From JAIEPX01 sp963725255 (GTDB taxonomy: Bacteria; Pseudomonadota; Gammaproteobacteria; JAIEPX01): a stretch of 64,000 nucleotides of DNA. The notes below the pieces were generated by a model. The model was not told where the DNA came from. It ran no database searches and saw only the letters and a program-made list of their open reading frames with translations. Every line of letters begins with the position of its first letter. Within the stretch, counting starts at the first letter, position 1. A program made the translations under genes and the position numbers. Positions 9,661 to 19,160 of the stretch are shown one piece after another. The stretch lies in NCBI GenBank assembly GCA_963725255.1, contig CAVRXV010000011.1, forward strand, positions 1 through 64,000, read 5' to 3'.

Positions 9661-11817
9661 TCACTTTCTTTGGTAAGACCGTTGCTGAGCTTGCTGCGCT
9701 GCCCGTTGCTGAGCCTGTTGTTGAGCTCGCTGTGCGGCTTGCTGCTGAGCGCGCTGTTGCGCTTGCTGTTGGGCTCTCTGCTGGGCCACTTGCTGCTGGG
9801 CGCGCTGTTGCGCTTGTTGTTGAGCCTGCTGCTGCGCTCTTTGCTGAGCTTGCTGTTGTGCCCGTTGTTGAGCCTGCTGCTGCGCTCTTTGCTGAGCTTG
9901 CTGTTGTGCCCGTTGTTGAACCTGCTGCTGCGCTCTCTGCTGAGCTTGCTGTTGAGCTCTCTGCTGAGCTTGTTGCTGCGCACGTTGCTGAGCCTGCTGC
10001 TGTTGGGCTCTCTGCTGGGCCGCCTGCTGCTGGACGCGCTGTTGCGCTTGCTGTTGTGTACGTTGTTGAACTTGCTGCTGGGTTTTCTGCGCTGCTTGAT
10101 GTCGGCCAGCGTGTGACATTAATTGTTGAGGGGGCTGCTTCGCGCGATTCGCTACTGTTGAGAATGCGCGTTGCTCTTGCGCTTTCTGTATTTGCTGTTG
10201 TTTCATCCGTGCGTTGGGATTATGGTTGATCTTCGATAGCTGCCTCGACTGTGATTGATTTGACTGGAAGCTAGGCTTTTGCGAGCCTTGAATTTGTGGT
10301 GTCTGTGGTTTTTGTTGTTGAAAAAAATTCAACGGGGGCTTGGGTTGATAATTTACATTAAAAAATAAACCCGACGTGGCAGCTCGAGGATTTTCTCGTT
10401 GTACGAAAAATGAGGGAGAGCGAACAGTGCTTTTTGCAGGTTCTTTGACTTCTCGGCGCACCAACGGTTGAGAAGTTGGCCCCCTACTGGATTGGACCAT
10501 TGATTTTTTTTGTCCAACAATCTGACGATGTTGAAAAGATCGGATCCTCTCTTGTAAAACCCGCTCGCGTTGCTGCTTTTGCTGACGCTGAAATTGTTGT
10601 TCTAATTTTTTCTGATTTTTTCGTTCTTGAAGAGCTCTTTGGGCCTTTAAGATAGCTTTTATTTCTTGTTGTGTAATAACCATTTTCTTTCCTGCATTCG
10701 TATTCTGATGTCTATTTTTTTCAAGGGCAACCTTGCCTTTATCGATTGAGAGCGGATGCGGTTTTAGACTATTATTTGAGTTTCCTCCGCTTGATTTCCC
10801 TGATTTACCATAGGCAACATAGGGATCTTTAATGCTGTCAACAATTCCACCTTGTTCCTCATCGCTGGAGTGTTGCTCCTCCGATTGAACCGCGGGTTTT
10901 GAATAGGGTATACAAGCTACAAAATTACGAGTGCTCACAATATCATCAACAGTTTCTTTTCGTTTATTTTTTAAAGATAAATCAGCGCCTAATTTTTTTA
11001 ATTCTTTTAATACTAAATGTCTATTATGTTCCGCGGCATTATGAGCCACAGTATTTTCGCGATGATTTTTCATACTCAATAAATGATGGACTGGTTCCCC
11101 GCATTTTAACAAACTGTTGATAAGTGGCTGATGTCCGTTTTTAACCGCTTTATGTAATAATGTATTTAGCCTTTGTGATTTACCCATGGGATAGCAGCGC
11201 GATAGCATCCGTGCGATTTGAGTAGGCGTAAGAAGCGCTTGTGCTCGAGAAAATACTTTACAAAAATCATTATAACGATTAGATAAAACAGTTTTCTCGA
11301 AATAATGAGGCAGCTCTTCTACCGTTAGTGCATCATAATTAAATTTATCTCCAACTTTAGGATGGTCACCATCTGGGGCGCCAGCAGGCAATGCCCATTC
11401 ATGATAACCTCCGCGGTTTCTATAATCAGGATGAAAGGCACGCCAGTGTTCTGAACGGGAAACATGTTGACTTCGAGGGACTAATCTCATTACACCCAGT
11501 CTGCCATCTACGACCGTTGCAGAAGGGCAATGTTCCCAAGTAAAAAATTCGGGAGATCCTCTAGGAGATTTATTTATATTAGCAAGTATTTTATCATTTA
11601 ACATACCTTCTACTAATTGAATACCCTCCTTACTCAAAAGCCCAAGCTGAGCCACTAAAGCTCGATTACAAATTTCATTATGATCTTCACGACTCAGCCC
11701 AAAATCAGATTGATTTAATTGAAGTTCGAAATAACAGCTATAAGTCGATTTCTTTTTAATACTGCCCTTATGATCTTCTATTTCATTCTGATTAGACTCA
11801 GTCTCACCGATCTTCAT
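9661..11817 (-). CDS. HNH/EndoVII-like (WHH/EHHH type) domain with ankyrin repeats and Gln-rich tail; putative toxin or effector
   Basis: The protein has 718 residues. Residues about 90-140 carry TWEHC, then GVMRLVPRSQH, then WRAFHP and RGG. This order (W-E-H, LVP, His, His, GG) is the signature layout of WHH/EHHH-type HNH/endonuclease VII nuclease toxins of polymorphic toxin systems; candidate residues are W94, E95, H96, H118 and H129. Ankyrin repeats follow at about 215-300 (LNTLLHKAVKNGHQPLI, NTVAHNAAEHNRHLVLKEL). Residues about 385-440 are Gln/Arg coiled coil, and the last ~145 residues are a Gln/Ala/Arg tandem tail. The gene overlaps by 14 bp the upstream gene, which ends in a SUKH-like domain, as immunity genes often do. 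The family assignment is from motif reading only. WEHC instead of WHH may mean a diverged or inactive domain. Confidence 0.65.
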   Translation of the reverse strand: MKIGETESNQNEIEDHKGSIKKKSTYSCYFELQLNQSDFGLSREDHNEICNRALVAQLGLLSKEGIQLVEGMLNDKILANINKSPRGSPEFFTWEHCPSATVVDGRLGVMRLVPRSQHVSRSEHWRAFHPDYRNRGGYHEWALPAGAPDGDHPKVGDKFNYDALTVEELPHYFEKTVLSNRYNDFCKVFSRAQALLTPTQIARMLSRCYPMGKSQRLNTLLHKAVKNGHQPLINSLLKCGEPVHHLLSMKNHRENTVAHNAAEHNRHLVLKELKKLGADLSLKNKRKETVDDIVSTRNFVACIPYSKPAVQSEEQHSSDEEQGGIVDSIKDPYVAYGKSGKSSGGNSNNSLKPHPLSIDKGKVALEKNRHQNTNAGKKMVITQQEIKAILKAQRALQERKNQKKLEQQFQRQQKQQRERVLQERIRSFQHRQIVGQKKSMVQSSRGPTSQPLVRREVKEPAKSTVRSPSFFVQRENPRAATSGLFFNVNYQPKPPLNFFQQQKPQTPQIQGSQKPSFQSNQSQSRQLSKINHNPNARMKQQQIQKAQEQRAFSTVANRAKQPPQQLMSHAGRHQAAQKTQQQVQQRTQQQAQQRVQQQAAQQRAQQQQAQQRAQQQAQQRAQQQAQQRAQQQVQQRAQQQAQQRAQQQAQQRAQQQAQQRAQQQAQQQAQQRAQQQVAQQRAQQQAQQRAQQQAAQRAQQQAQQRAAQQAQQRSYQRK
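9670..10100 (-). repeat. Gln-rich low-complexity tandem repeats in a coding region
   Basis: The last ~145 codons of the 9661-11817 gene are imperfect repeats of about 8-9 codons encoding QQAQQRAQ-type units, with occasional Val or Ala changes. On the plus strand this appears as GCTGCTG/TTGCTG-rich DNA and creates long false open frames. Tracts like this expand and contract by slippage, so the tail length probably varies between strains. Confidence 0.9.
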
Positions 11818-12700
11818 AAGAATTCTCTAAAAATTCCTCTAAAGAATTACTGAGCCAAATAGATGCATAAGGCATAGCATCAGGATCATCAAGATCTGAT
11901 TCATCCAATTCGTCGTCAGTCACCATATCACCGCCGTAGAGTAACCTCCAAACTTGTGATTTACCTTCTACCCATTTTAGGTACAGTATACTGTCACCAC
12001 TTCCATCTGCAAAAGGTAAAGTACCCGAGCCTAAATATTGTGAAAATCCATCGATCGCATACCATATGTTCGCATAATCATCATAGTTTTCATCAACTAT
12101 ATAAAAAAAGCTGATAGTAATATCATATTCTTCAGTTTCATATACCATATTAGACCTACCGCCATTGTAATTCTTAAATATTTCCTTCAGCATCGGAGGA
12201 ATAGGATGTCCATAGTGATGTTCCAATTTATCAATTTGAGCTTGGGAAGGTTTCGGGATTAAAGCACGATGATAAGACTTTTCAAGCTTCAATTGACTTA
12301 CATCAAACGGCTTTCCTTCTCTCTCTTTTTTGGTCCTTTCTATGGCTGCGAGAAGTCGTTCGCGTTCTATGTCATCCTTTGTCTTGACAGTATCAGGGGT
12401 AGGTAATTCCCGTTCCCGTCTTAACAAATGCCAAATATCATCATCTTTGACGACATTGAAAACTGTTTGACGCAAATTATTGCGTATATTGATATCAGCT
12501 CCATGGGCTAATAATAACTCAACAAGCTTATAATTATGGTTCCCAACAGCGATAATTATCGGTGTATTACCCTCTTCGTCTTGAATACTAATATTAGCAC
12601 CTTGCTCTAAATAATGTCTGATTTTATCCAGCTGAGGGTGATTGCTTTTTACTTCAGCTAACATGTCTACTGAAACTTGATTATTTTCTGTATTACTCAT
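11804..12700 (-). CDS. Ankyrin repeats fused to a SMI1/KNR4 (SUKH)-like domain; putative immunity protein
   Basis: The protein has 298 residues, with an ATG start behind AAGGAG. Two ankyrin repeats lie at about 20-95 (GNTPIIIAVGNHNYKLVELLLAHGAD within them). A charged helical linker covers about 100-140. Residues about 148-298 read as a SUKH domain: an IPKPSQAQIDKLE helix, YNGG at 178-181, LPFADGSGDSILYL at 228-241 and SLEEFLEN at 286-293. These landmarks (YNG, LPxAxGxGDxxLxL, SxxEFLxx) define SMI1/KNR4 proteins, many of which protect bacteria from their own nuclease toxins. The stop codon lies 14 bp inside the next gene, whose N-terminus looks like an HNH toxin, so the two are probably translationally coupled. 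The SUKH call is fairly strong; the immunity role is inference from context. Confidence 0.75.
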   Translation of the reverse strand: MSNTENNQVSVDMLAEVKSNHPQLDKIRHYLEQGANISIQDEEGNTPIIIAVGNHNYKLVELLLAHGADINIRNNLRQTVFNVVKDDDIWHLLRRERELPTPDTVKTKDDIERERLLAAIERTKKEREGKPFDVSQLKLEKSYHRALIPKPSQAQIDKLEHHYGHPIPPMLKEIFKNYNGGRSNMVYETEEYDITISFFYIVDENYDDYANIWYAIDGFSQYLGSGTLPFADGSGDSILYLKWVEGKSQVWRLLYGGDMVTDDELDESDLDDPDAMPYASIWLSNSLEEFLENSYEDR

Positions 12701-12759
12701 ATAACTACTCCTTGCTTTAAACAGATTGCCTACCGGTAACTAATGATATTGTACCACAA

Positions 12760-14547
12760 TCAGAGTGATAGTTGATCTGATACTGGTAGTTGAGATACAG
12801 CCTTATCTGCTGACTGTTGATCTCTCATCTCCTCTTCTGAATCTACTAGGTCACAGCTGACACCCCCAGCACTTTTATTATTTGAAAATAAACGATATCG
12901 TTCGTTAATTAAATCTCTTTCTGATTCAGCATTTGTTTCTGAATCTACGATATCTGCGCGACTTACTCCAGCGGCTAATTTTAACAACTCCAGAATCTCG
13001 TTATTTTGGACAAGATCGAAAACACTTTTGCCATCCATCCGAATGAGTGAAGTATCCGCTCCATTAGTCAACAACAATGCCACTACATCAAATAATCCTT
13101 TCTCCACTGCAACCAAAAGTGCCGTATTACCTCGATGGCAACGAAAATGAACGAGGTTTTCATCAAAGTTCAAAAGCAACTGCAATGATTCGCATTTTGC
13201 AGACTGTGTTAAAAAAATCAGTTCATAGCCCATCAATATGGTATAAATGCCTGAATTACGTGATGCATAGTCTCGAGCGGTTTTACCTTTTACATTTTTA
13301 ATTAATGGGTCAGCACCATATCTTAACAAATACTCTGCAATCCGCTCATTATCCATATCTACAGCTAACATTAATGCTGTAAAGTCTTCAGCGTTTTGAT
13401 AATTGATATCAGCACCACACTCAATAAACGTATCTATTTTTCTCCCGGTAATATCATTGGTAGCTATAGCATCCTGCATGAGTTCACTATATTTCACTCG
13501 AGTTGATAGTTTTTCCAGGTGAATAGCACGTTCTCGATTTTTCAAAAGTTGATATAGCATAGAACTCTTTAATGCAATATCACTAGCCAATTGACCCAAA
13601 TGATTTTTGATACAAGGATTAGCGCCGTGCTGGAGTAAAAATTCTGCGAGACCTTCCTGGCCATGTATAATACTGGATATTAATGGAGTAATGCCATCAT
13701 CATCTTGAAAGTCGATATTAGCACCTTTACCTAATAAAGGGATTATGTCATTGAGTTGAGGGAAGTCATGAGTCGTAATAGTCATCAATCTTTTACTAGC
13801 CCAAATTTGTTCTTCTTCAATTTTTCTTCGTTTTTCTCGTTCTTCAATGTCTCGCTTCTCTTGCTCTTTTAGCAAGTCTTCTCGTTCTTGTTGTTCTTTT
13901 TTCAGCAATTCTTCCCTTTCTTTTTTTTGCTGTTGCTCTATTTCTCTAAGCCTTTCTGCTTCGATTAGTCTGTGCTGTTCAAGTTTTTTTTCTAATAATA
14001 GTTTCCTTCTTATTTCTTCTTTATCGTCTTTTATTTTCTGAATTGTTTTCTTGTACTGAGCCACAGACTCTTCATAAAATTCTTTAAGATCAGTTTGTAT
14101 ACAAGGACGAAACTTTGTTACCGCCAGGGATATTTTTGTAAAACCATTTTTATCAATTTGACTCGATTGATCGAAATGATCAGTCCAAACGAATTGGCCT
14201 ATGTGGCTAGAAAAATTACGTTCGTTTTCACGGCATAGAATATCTTCAGGCTGAAAGCCCAATATAAGGGCAGCAGTCCACAGATATCGCGCTTCGTCAG
14301 GATTGTTCGTATAATAATAGAGAATAAGAGGATACATACGAGGATCTGAAATTTCGGACCACTTACTATAGGCAAGAGATTTTTCATCGGATGGAGGATA
14401 ACCGTGTTTAGCAACATAGGCTGTAATAGGAAAAACACCTTCTCGAATGACAAGCACCTTATGAATAATCTCTATCGCGTACTTGATTCTTTCTACGTCA
14501 TCTTCAGGGAAGGTTTTTTCTCGAGGAAAATCGCCTTTCTTCATCAT
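12760..14547 (-). CDS. Ankyrin-repeat protein with central charged coiled coil
   Basis: The protein has 595 residues and a start behind AGGAG. The N-terminal ~150 residues form an unrecognised domain with many aromatic residues. Residues about 160-250 are an uninterrupted Glu/Arg/Lys/Gln coiled coil (KEREELLKKEQQEREDLLKE and similar). Ankyrin repeats occupy about 265-540; typical cores are DGITPLISSIIHGQEGLAEF, FTALMLAVDMDNERIAEYLL and GNTALLVAVEKGLFDVVALL. The C-terminal 60 residues are polar with a Glu cluster (SEEEM). It lies just upstream of the ankyrin-SUKH gene on the same strand with a 59-bp gap, so the three ankyrin genes could be one unit. It probably binds a protein; no catalytic motif is seen. 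Confidence 0.85.
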   Translation of the reverse strand: MMKKGDFPREKTFPEDDVERIKYAIEIIHKVLVIREGVFPITAYVAKHGYPPSDEKSLAYSKWSEISDPRMYPLILYYYTNNPDEARYLWTAALILGFQPEDILCRENERNFSSHIGQFVWTDHFDQSSQIDKNGFTKISLAVTKFRPCIQTDLKEFYEESVAQYKKTIQKIKDDKEEIRRKLLLEKKLEQHRLIEAERLREIEQQQKKEREELLKKEQQEREDLLKEQEKRDIEEREKRRKIEEEQIWASKRLMTITTHDFPQLNDIIPLLGKGANIDFQDDDGITPLISSIIHGQEGLAEFLLQHGANPCIKNHLGQLASDIALKSSMLYQLLKNRERAIHLEKLSTRVKYSELMQDAIATNDITGRKIDTFIECGADINYQNAEDFTALMLAVDMDNERIAEYLLRYGADPLIKNVKGKTARDYASRNSGIYTILMGYELIFLTQSAKCESLQLLLNFDENLVHFRCHRGNTALLVAVEKGLFDVVALLLTNGADTSLIRMDGKSVFDLVQNNEILELLKLAAGVSRADIVDSETNAESERDLINERYRLFSNNKSAGGVSCDLVDSEEEMRDQQSADKAVSQLPVSDQLSL

Positions 14548-14664
14548 AAAAAAATCTCCTGTAGAAATAAACTACTCAAACTAAGTATTGGGAGCATTAC
14601 CGTCATATTCCCCAGTCCTATTTCGTCTAACCCATTGTACACTTGACACTGGGTTGTGTCCTAC

Positions 14665-17307
14665 TCAATTTGTACTGTTGATTAGAACAAATTCATCATC
14701 CTCATTAACTATCTCGTGTGTAGTAGTAAAATTTTGCGTGTTATTCGCTTCTACATCACCAAACAATTTGGCACTATAATTCGTTTTGGGATTTGTATTT
14801 TCAATTGCAGGCTTAAGCATTTGAGCAATGCGTTGAATATAGAGAGGCTCCTCTGAACCTATATTCACCAAGTGTTCGTTTTTAAGCGCATCTAGAATAG
14901 CTTGCGCATCAGGATTTTCGATGTTATTTGTAAATAACAATCCCATTATTTCTGAATCGAAGGAACGGTTAAACATCCAGGTATGGAACATATCGTTTGG
15001 TTTCTCGCTAATAAGGAACCTTATACGCACTAACAGCGCTTGAGCCTTCTCTGTAATGGTAATTTGTTTAAAATAATATGTTTTGAAAAGTTCTGCTGGC
15101 CTCAATAACTCACCGGCTGATAATTCATTAAACATTCCCAAAATCATATCGAGGACAGCATTTTCTTTCTTATTACAACCATGTCTGTTTTTTTCAAAGA
15201 GATTTTCTCTCAATTTTTCAGCAAGAGTTTTCGATTCTTGAGAATTCAACTGCTTAATTAATGGTGATAGATATTTTTTCAGGTATTCTGTACTAGTATC
15301 ATTATTAACAGCAATTTGAATCTCAAAGAATTTCATAACAACCAAAGATTGCATGTGAATATTTTTTGTTTTAACCAGAGATAACCATTCATGTCGCTGC
15401 ATTTCAGGGTGAAAATGAGTAACGAAAATTTCAGCTGCTGAATACATATTACCCTGAATCTCCCGTGAATAGACTTGCGTATATTGCTTGATAAATGCAA
15501 CACGGGGCGCTTTAAATCTACTTTTGCATTCCACATCATCTGTAAACTTAGCTTGGATAACACTTTTATCGGTAAATTCGTTCGCCATATAGGCACGTAA
15601 TTCAGTTTCAAGGCCATCCAGTAGTAATTTATTTTTGTAGAAATTCTCAAACGAATTAGATTTAGAATCGAGGAGTTCACGCCTGAATATATTCAAAGAC
15701 TTTACACGCAATTCAAAGAGTAAATTGGAACATTCTTGTGCAGTCGCAACATAGTCAGTGGCGTCGGCTTTTTTGACATAGAGATTTTTAAACAAAGGGA
15801 CACTCTTGTTGAGGAATTTTTTTATGTCATCGCTAGACAGCAAACGAGTCCCAAAAAGAGATGAGACAGATAATGAGAGTTGACCGAGTTTGCCTTGTTG
15901 AACATTCTCAAATACAGCAATAACAAGAATTATTCGATCGTCGAAAGTTAATCTTTCTGAGCGAGCTAATTTTTGTAGCAATGCGACATCGTTAGTTTCT
16001 AAATAGATTGTTATTCGAGCGTCAATAGATGTTGTATTTTTGTTAAACTCTCCAAGCTTATAGTGTTGTTCGTATTCGTTTAAGAAATAGGTTCTATTCC
16101 ATATCCACAAAAATTTGGTGGCAAAGTAGTCTCTTGGACTTAAGCCATCCAGACTAACTCGAGGTCGCCTTAACTCAAGCTCATCAACAAATTTTTTATA
16201 CTCTATGTCTTTGTCCACAGGGAAAAGAATCTCGAGGTATGCTGCACGATCTGTATCAGTTGCGAGCTCTAAAAATGTATTCGCTTGATGTTGAATGGCG
16301 GGTGCGCATTGACCATTTTGTTTAAAGTCCCCATTTTCATCAAAAACACTATTGCCGCCACTATGGTAGTAGGCAAAACGACTGGCAGCGCAAATTCTTT
16401 CTAGTATTGCAAATGCCTCTTCATTCACCATTCTATATATATTCGCTCTGACTTCAACGGTAAATGTAATATCTTTAATTCCAACTCTTATCATTGCTGC
16501 AACGGTCTGTCTAAAAACCAATGCGCCATATTGAGTTGAACCTATTGAAAATTCAAAATCATTGTGTCCATGCGCTTTGACTGTCATTGCCAAGTCAAAA
16601 GCTGATTCAGAGCTATAAATGCCATTTTGAAATTTAACGATGTGTCTGGTTGTAGAGAAAAAGCCTTTATCAGATCGAATAATATGGTTGTGTTTATCAC
16701 CTAATTTTGTAATAATCCAACTCAATATTTCACTTCGCATATTATGATCTGCTTCTGAGATTGCAGCTTGACGAAGACCGCACGGGGTATCAAAGTAATG
16801 ACAGATATAGGTTTTGGCATCTATCGTTTGTTGATCTTCTTCACGAGTTTCTTCTTGACGTATACGAGCGATCTCTAAGATTTTATAAAGATAATATTGA
16901 AGTGCATTATCAAAAGCTACTCTGCTGTTTTCAGTCTTAAAACAAGTATATTCTGTTATTTCCTCTTTAAGCTGATCATTTTGCTCTTCGATTAAACTGA
17001 TTAAGCTACCTTCTGAAAAAGTGTAAAGCGCCTTGTTTGCTTCTCTAAGCTTAGCAAGGATGATCGTCCTGTTGGAATCAGGTTGATTATCAACGACTTT
17101 ATCGAGAGCTCTTTTTGCATTCTGTAATTCAATAAACGCATAGGTGGACTTTTTACCTGCATTTTGAGATAAGTTACATAACTCCGCTTTCGATGGAGCT
17201 TCAGATTGCTTAGTTAAGGTAGGGCTACGAGGTAAGAATGGCATATTATCGGTAAGAAGGGGTGATTCTGGTCTTTCAGGAGGTAGGAAATCAATACCTT
17301 TTTTCAT
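14665..17307 (-). CDS. Large soluble protein of unknown function (880 residues)
   Basis: ATG 17307 follows AGGGTG, with a strong promoter just upstream (17340-17369). The N-terminus MKKGIDFLPPERPESP is followed by a Pro/Ser-rich stretch of about 40 residues. The rest is largely alpha-helical and rich in charged and Leu residues, without membrane segments or repeats I can recognise. A Gly/His-rich part around 290-340 (AHGHNDFEFSIGS, YYHSGGNSV) might be a folded catalytic core, but no known motif fits. The C-terminus is acidic (NEDDEFVLINSTN). A 30-base promoter block shared with the LRR-OTU gene suggests both are expressed together. It is probably an effector-like orphan. Confidence 0.8.
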   Translation of the reverse strand: MKKGIDFLPPERPESPLLTDNMPFLPRSPTLTKQSEAPSKAELCNLSQNAGKKSTYAFIELQNAKRALDKVVDNQPDSNRTIILAKLREANKALYTFSEGSLISLIEEQNDQLKEEITEYTCFKTENSRVAFDNALQYYLYKILEIARIRQEETREEDQQTIDAKTYICHYFDTPCGLRQAAISEADHNMRSEILSWIITKLGDKHNHIIRSDKGFFSTTRHIVKFQNGIYSSESAFDLAMTVKAHGHNDFEFSIGSTQYGALVFRQTVAAMIRVGIKDITFTVEVRANIYRMVNEEAFAILERICAASRFAYYHSGGNSVFDENGDFKQNGQCAPAIQHQANTFLELATDTDRAAYLEILFPVDKDIEYKKFVDELELRRPRVSLDGLSPRDYFATKFLWIWNRTYFLNEYEQHYKLGEFNKNTTSIDARITIYLETNDVALLQKLARSERLTFDDRIILVIAVFENVQQGKLGQLSLSVSSLFGTRLLSSDDIKKFLNKSVPLFKNLYVKKADATDYVATAQECSNLLFELRVKSLNIFRRELLDSKSNSFENFYKNKLLLDGLETELRAYMANEFTDKSVIQAKFTDDVECKSRFKAPRVAFIKQYTQVYSREIQGNMYSAAEIFVTHFHPEMQRHEWLSLVKTKNIHMQSLVVMKFFEIQIAVNNDTSTEYLKKYLSPLIKQLNSQESKTLAEKLRENLFEKNRHGCNKKENAVLDMILGMFNELSAGELLRPAELFKTYYFKQITITEKAQALLVRIRFLISEKPNDMFHTWMFNRSFDSEIMGLLFTNNIENPDAQAILDALKNEHLVNIGSEEPLYIQRIAQMLKPAIENTNPKTNYSAKLFGDVEANNTQNFTTTHEIVNEDDEFVLINSTN

Positions 17308-17339
17308 AATTACACCCTCGAATGATGCCTGTTACAAGC

Positions 17340-17369
17340 AATATAAGGGTGTTTACACTAAAAAGTCAA
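17340..17369 (-). promoter_or_regulatory. Sigma-70-type promoter shared with the LRR-OTU gene
   Basis: On the minus strand TTGACT (17369-17364) is followed after 18 bases by TATATT (17345-17340). The spacer contains TAGTGTAAACACC. The same block, with only a few changes, lies at 23836-23865 in front of the OTU gene, so the spacer may hold an operator. The start codon is 33 bp downstream of the -10 box. Confidence 0.7.
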
Positions 17370-17424
17370 TTAGAGAATGTGCCGTTTGTTAGCACAATTC
17401 CAACCGGATTGGGAATGGCATCCT

Positions 17425-18546
17425 CTACAATGGCCTCATAAATCCCGCGATCATCTTAACGACATCTTTTGGAATTTTGTAATTCCCTTTTATGTGGCCT
17501 TTTTTGGCGGCCCAGATTAATGTTCGGATATCGCGCTGCACATAGAGATTCTCTTCTTTAAGTATTTTAACGACATTGTCTGTTTCTTGTTTCGCATTCT
17601 TACCATCCTGATATCTAGCTAGTATTTTGTTCGCAATTTCCAATTGGCGTCTCGGAATTAATTGAGTAAATTTTTGTTTATTTAGCATAAAGTGAGTAAC
17701 TGGTTCTAAAAGATTCATTATTCTTTGAGATTTAAAAAAGGAAAAATTTTCGTCAAATGAATTATAGGGTAATTTTCGTCCTTGCTCAGTAGCCTTTTGT
17801 ATGTTAGCTCTTAGCTTTCCAGCAACCAATGCTTCAAATTGTGCATCAATGTGAGCCTGTGCAGTTTCTGGTTTACCTATTAATCTTTTCATACCTCGAT
17901 CATCTTGGAACTTTTGAAAGCCTAGGATAGGAGTTAAGACTAATGCTTTAAATGGGATTTTAATCAAAAGTGTAAATGGATAGGTTATTATTTGTATCAC
18001 TCCCTTCATGATAGTTGTAACACCCTCTATCAAACAGGTAAGCATATAGGAAGAAAATAAGACAAGATTTGAGGATAATTTCTTGATTACTCCCCCTATA
18101 GTTAAATCTTCAGGAAAGAAAAAAAAGAAAAAGTAGACGGACGGAGAAATTGAAAATAATATATATCTCGAAATAAGCCCAAAAGAAAAACCGGCAAAAA
18201 CTATGATAGATAAAACCGAAAGGATCAGTATCGATATTCCAAAAAGAATATTTAATAATCCGAAAGCTGGCTTCAAGGTTTCTTGCAACAGATGACTCAT
18301 CGATTTATACGGCTTAAATGTATCAACAAAATCATACCAACAGTCTACAATAGGCCGCATTGTCCCAAAAAGCCAATCTTTATAATAAGGTATCGCGATA
18401 GGATATTCGAGTTTTCCATATTTACTGACGCAACTATTCATGTGTTCTTCATAAAATATACAATTATACATGTCCGAACTTATATCTTGAAAAAATAATC
18501 TACGGCATCTCAGTTGTAGAATTAAGTAAGGCACATGAATTTTCAT
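17425..18546 (-). CDS. Membrane protein of unknown function
   Basis: The protein has 373 residues from ATG 18546, chosen because GGAGAG sits 8 bases upstream; an in-frame GTG at 18567 would add 7 residues but overlaps that site. At least four hydrophobic segments lie at about 75-140 (including a run of six Phe) and 165-205. The C-terminal ~180 residues are soluble, basic and helical. The N-terminus has several Cys and Tyr but no signal peptide. It lies between two effector-like genes. No family is recognised; possible roles include a host-membrane-targeted protein. The intergenic region upstream (18547-18803) is very AT-rich and shows no gene. Confidence 0.75.
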   Translation of the reverse strand: MKIHVPYLILQLRCRRLFFQDISSDMYNCIFYEEHMNSCVSKYGKLEYPIAIPYYKDWLFGTMRPIVDCWYDFVDTFKPYKSMSHLLQETLKPAFGLLNILFGISILILSVLSIIVFAGFSFGLISRYILFSISPSVYFFFFFFPEDLTIGGVIKKLSSNLVLFSSYMLTCLIEGVTTIMKGVIQIITYPFTLLIKIPFKALVLTPILGFQKFQDDRGMKRLIGKPETAQAHIDAQFEALVAGKLRANIQKATEQGRKLPYNSFDENFSFFKSQRIMNLLEPVTHFMLNKQKFTQLIPRRQLEIANKILARYQDGKNAKQETDNVVKILKEENLYVQRDIRTLIWAAKKGHIKGNYKIPKDVVKMIAGFMRPL

Positions 18547-18803
18547 TTTGACTCTCCAATATTTCACTTTTCACATTCGATTATTAACTATTTTAGTTTG
18601 TGACTGCTTGTGAGAATTCTCTTACAAAATAATTTTATGCATTATTTGTACTTCATATTTCGAAAAAAACTTTCTGTGCAGCATTTATCATTATTATGAT
18701 AACATTCATATATTAAGAGAACATTAACAACACTCATTTCTGTAATAATTTTGCTTATCTAGTTAATATCTTAAGAAATTATTATGAGCTAATAAAAACT
18801 CAA

Positions 18804-19160
18804 TCAATGATTGAGTCTTTGATTCAATTCTATTTCTCCATCAGTATTGTCTGAGTCTGGCAGCATTTCTTCCCGATGCACTTGCCCTCGATCTACTAGC
18901 ATATTCATTAGTAAAGCTTCAATTTGAGCACATCTTGCCTGTGCTGCATTAGCAGTCTCGACAGCATCTTTACTTGCTGCCAGTGCCCTATCCAATTGAC
19001 TTCGGAGAAGCTTAATCTCTTCATCCTGAGTGTTCAACTTGCCTTCAGGAGCAAGAGAATCCTCTTTATCGCCGTTACTCGGAAGTGACAGAATCACGGT
19101 TAATTCGCCCTGATTCGATAAATAATCTAAGACTGAAATAGATAATCCAAAATTATATTC
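18804..19160 (-). pseudogene. Out-of-frame coiled-coil tail of the LRR-OTU protein
   Basis: A GTG at 19097 begins a 97-codon frame (coiled coil: EEIKLLRSQLDRALAASKDA). The same frame is open further upstream, across the stop of the OTU gene, and there reads EYNFGLSISVLDYLSNQGEL, then VILSLPS. This aligns with the tail of the 2555-6787 paralogue (EISAEEMERLSHHTLAGILS) just before that protein's own coiled coil. So this is the missing C-terminus of the OTU protein, separated by a one-base frame change in the run of T6 and T5 at 19178-19189. Whether it is translated by slippage, from the GTG, or not at all cannot be told from the sequence. Confidence 0.7.

Noticed and set aside
9670..10229. Long plus-strand open frames rich in Leu or Ala/Val (148 and 165 codons)
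   Set aside because: They are the antisense of the Gln-rich repeat tail; CTG/CAG repeats leave all frames open. No ribosome binding site.
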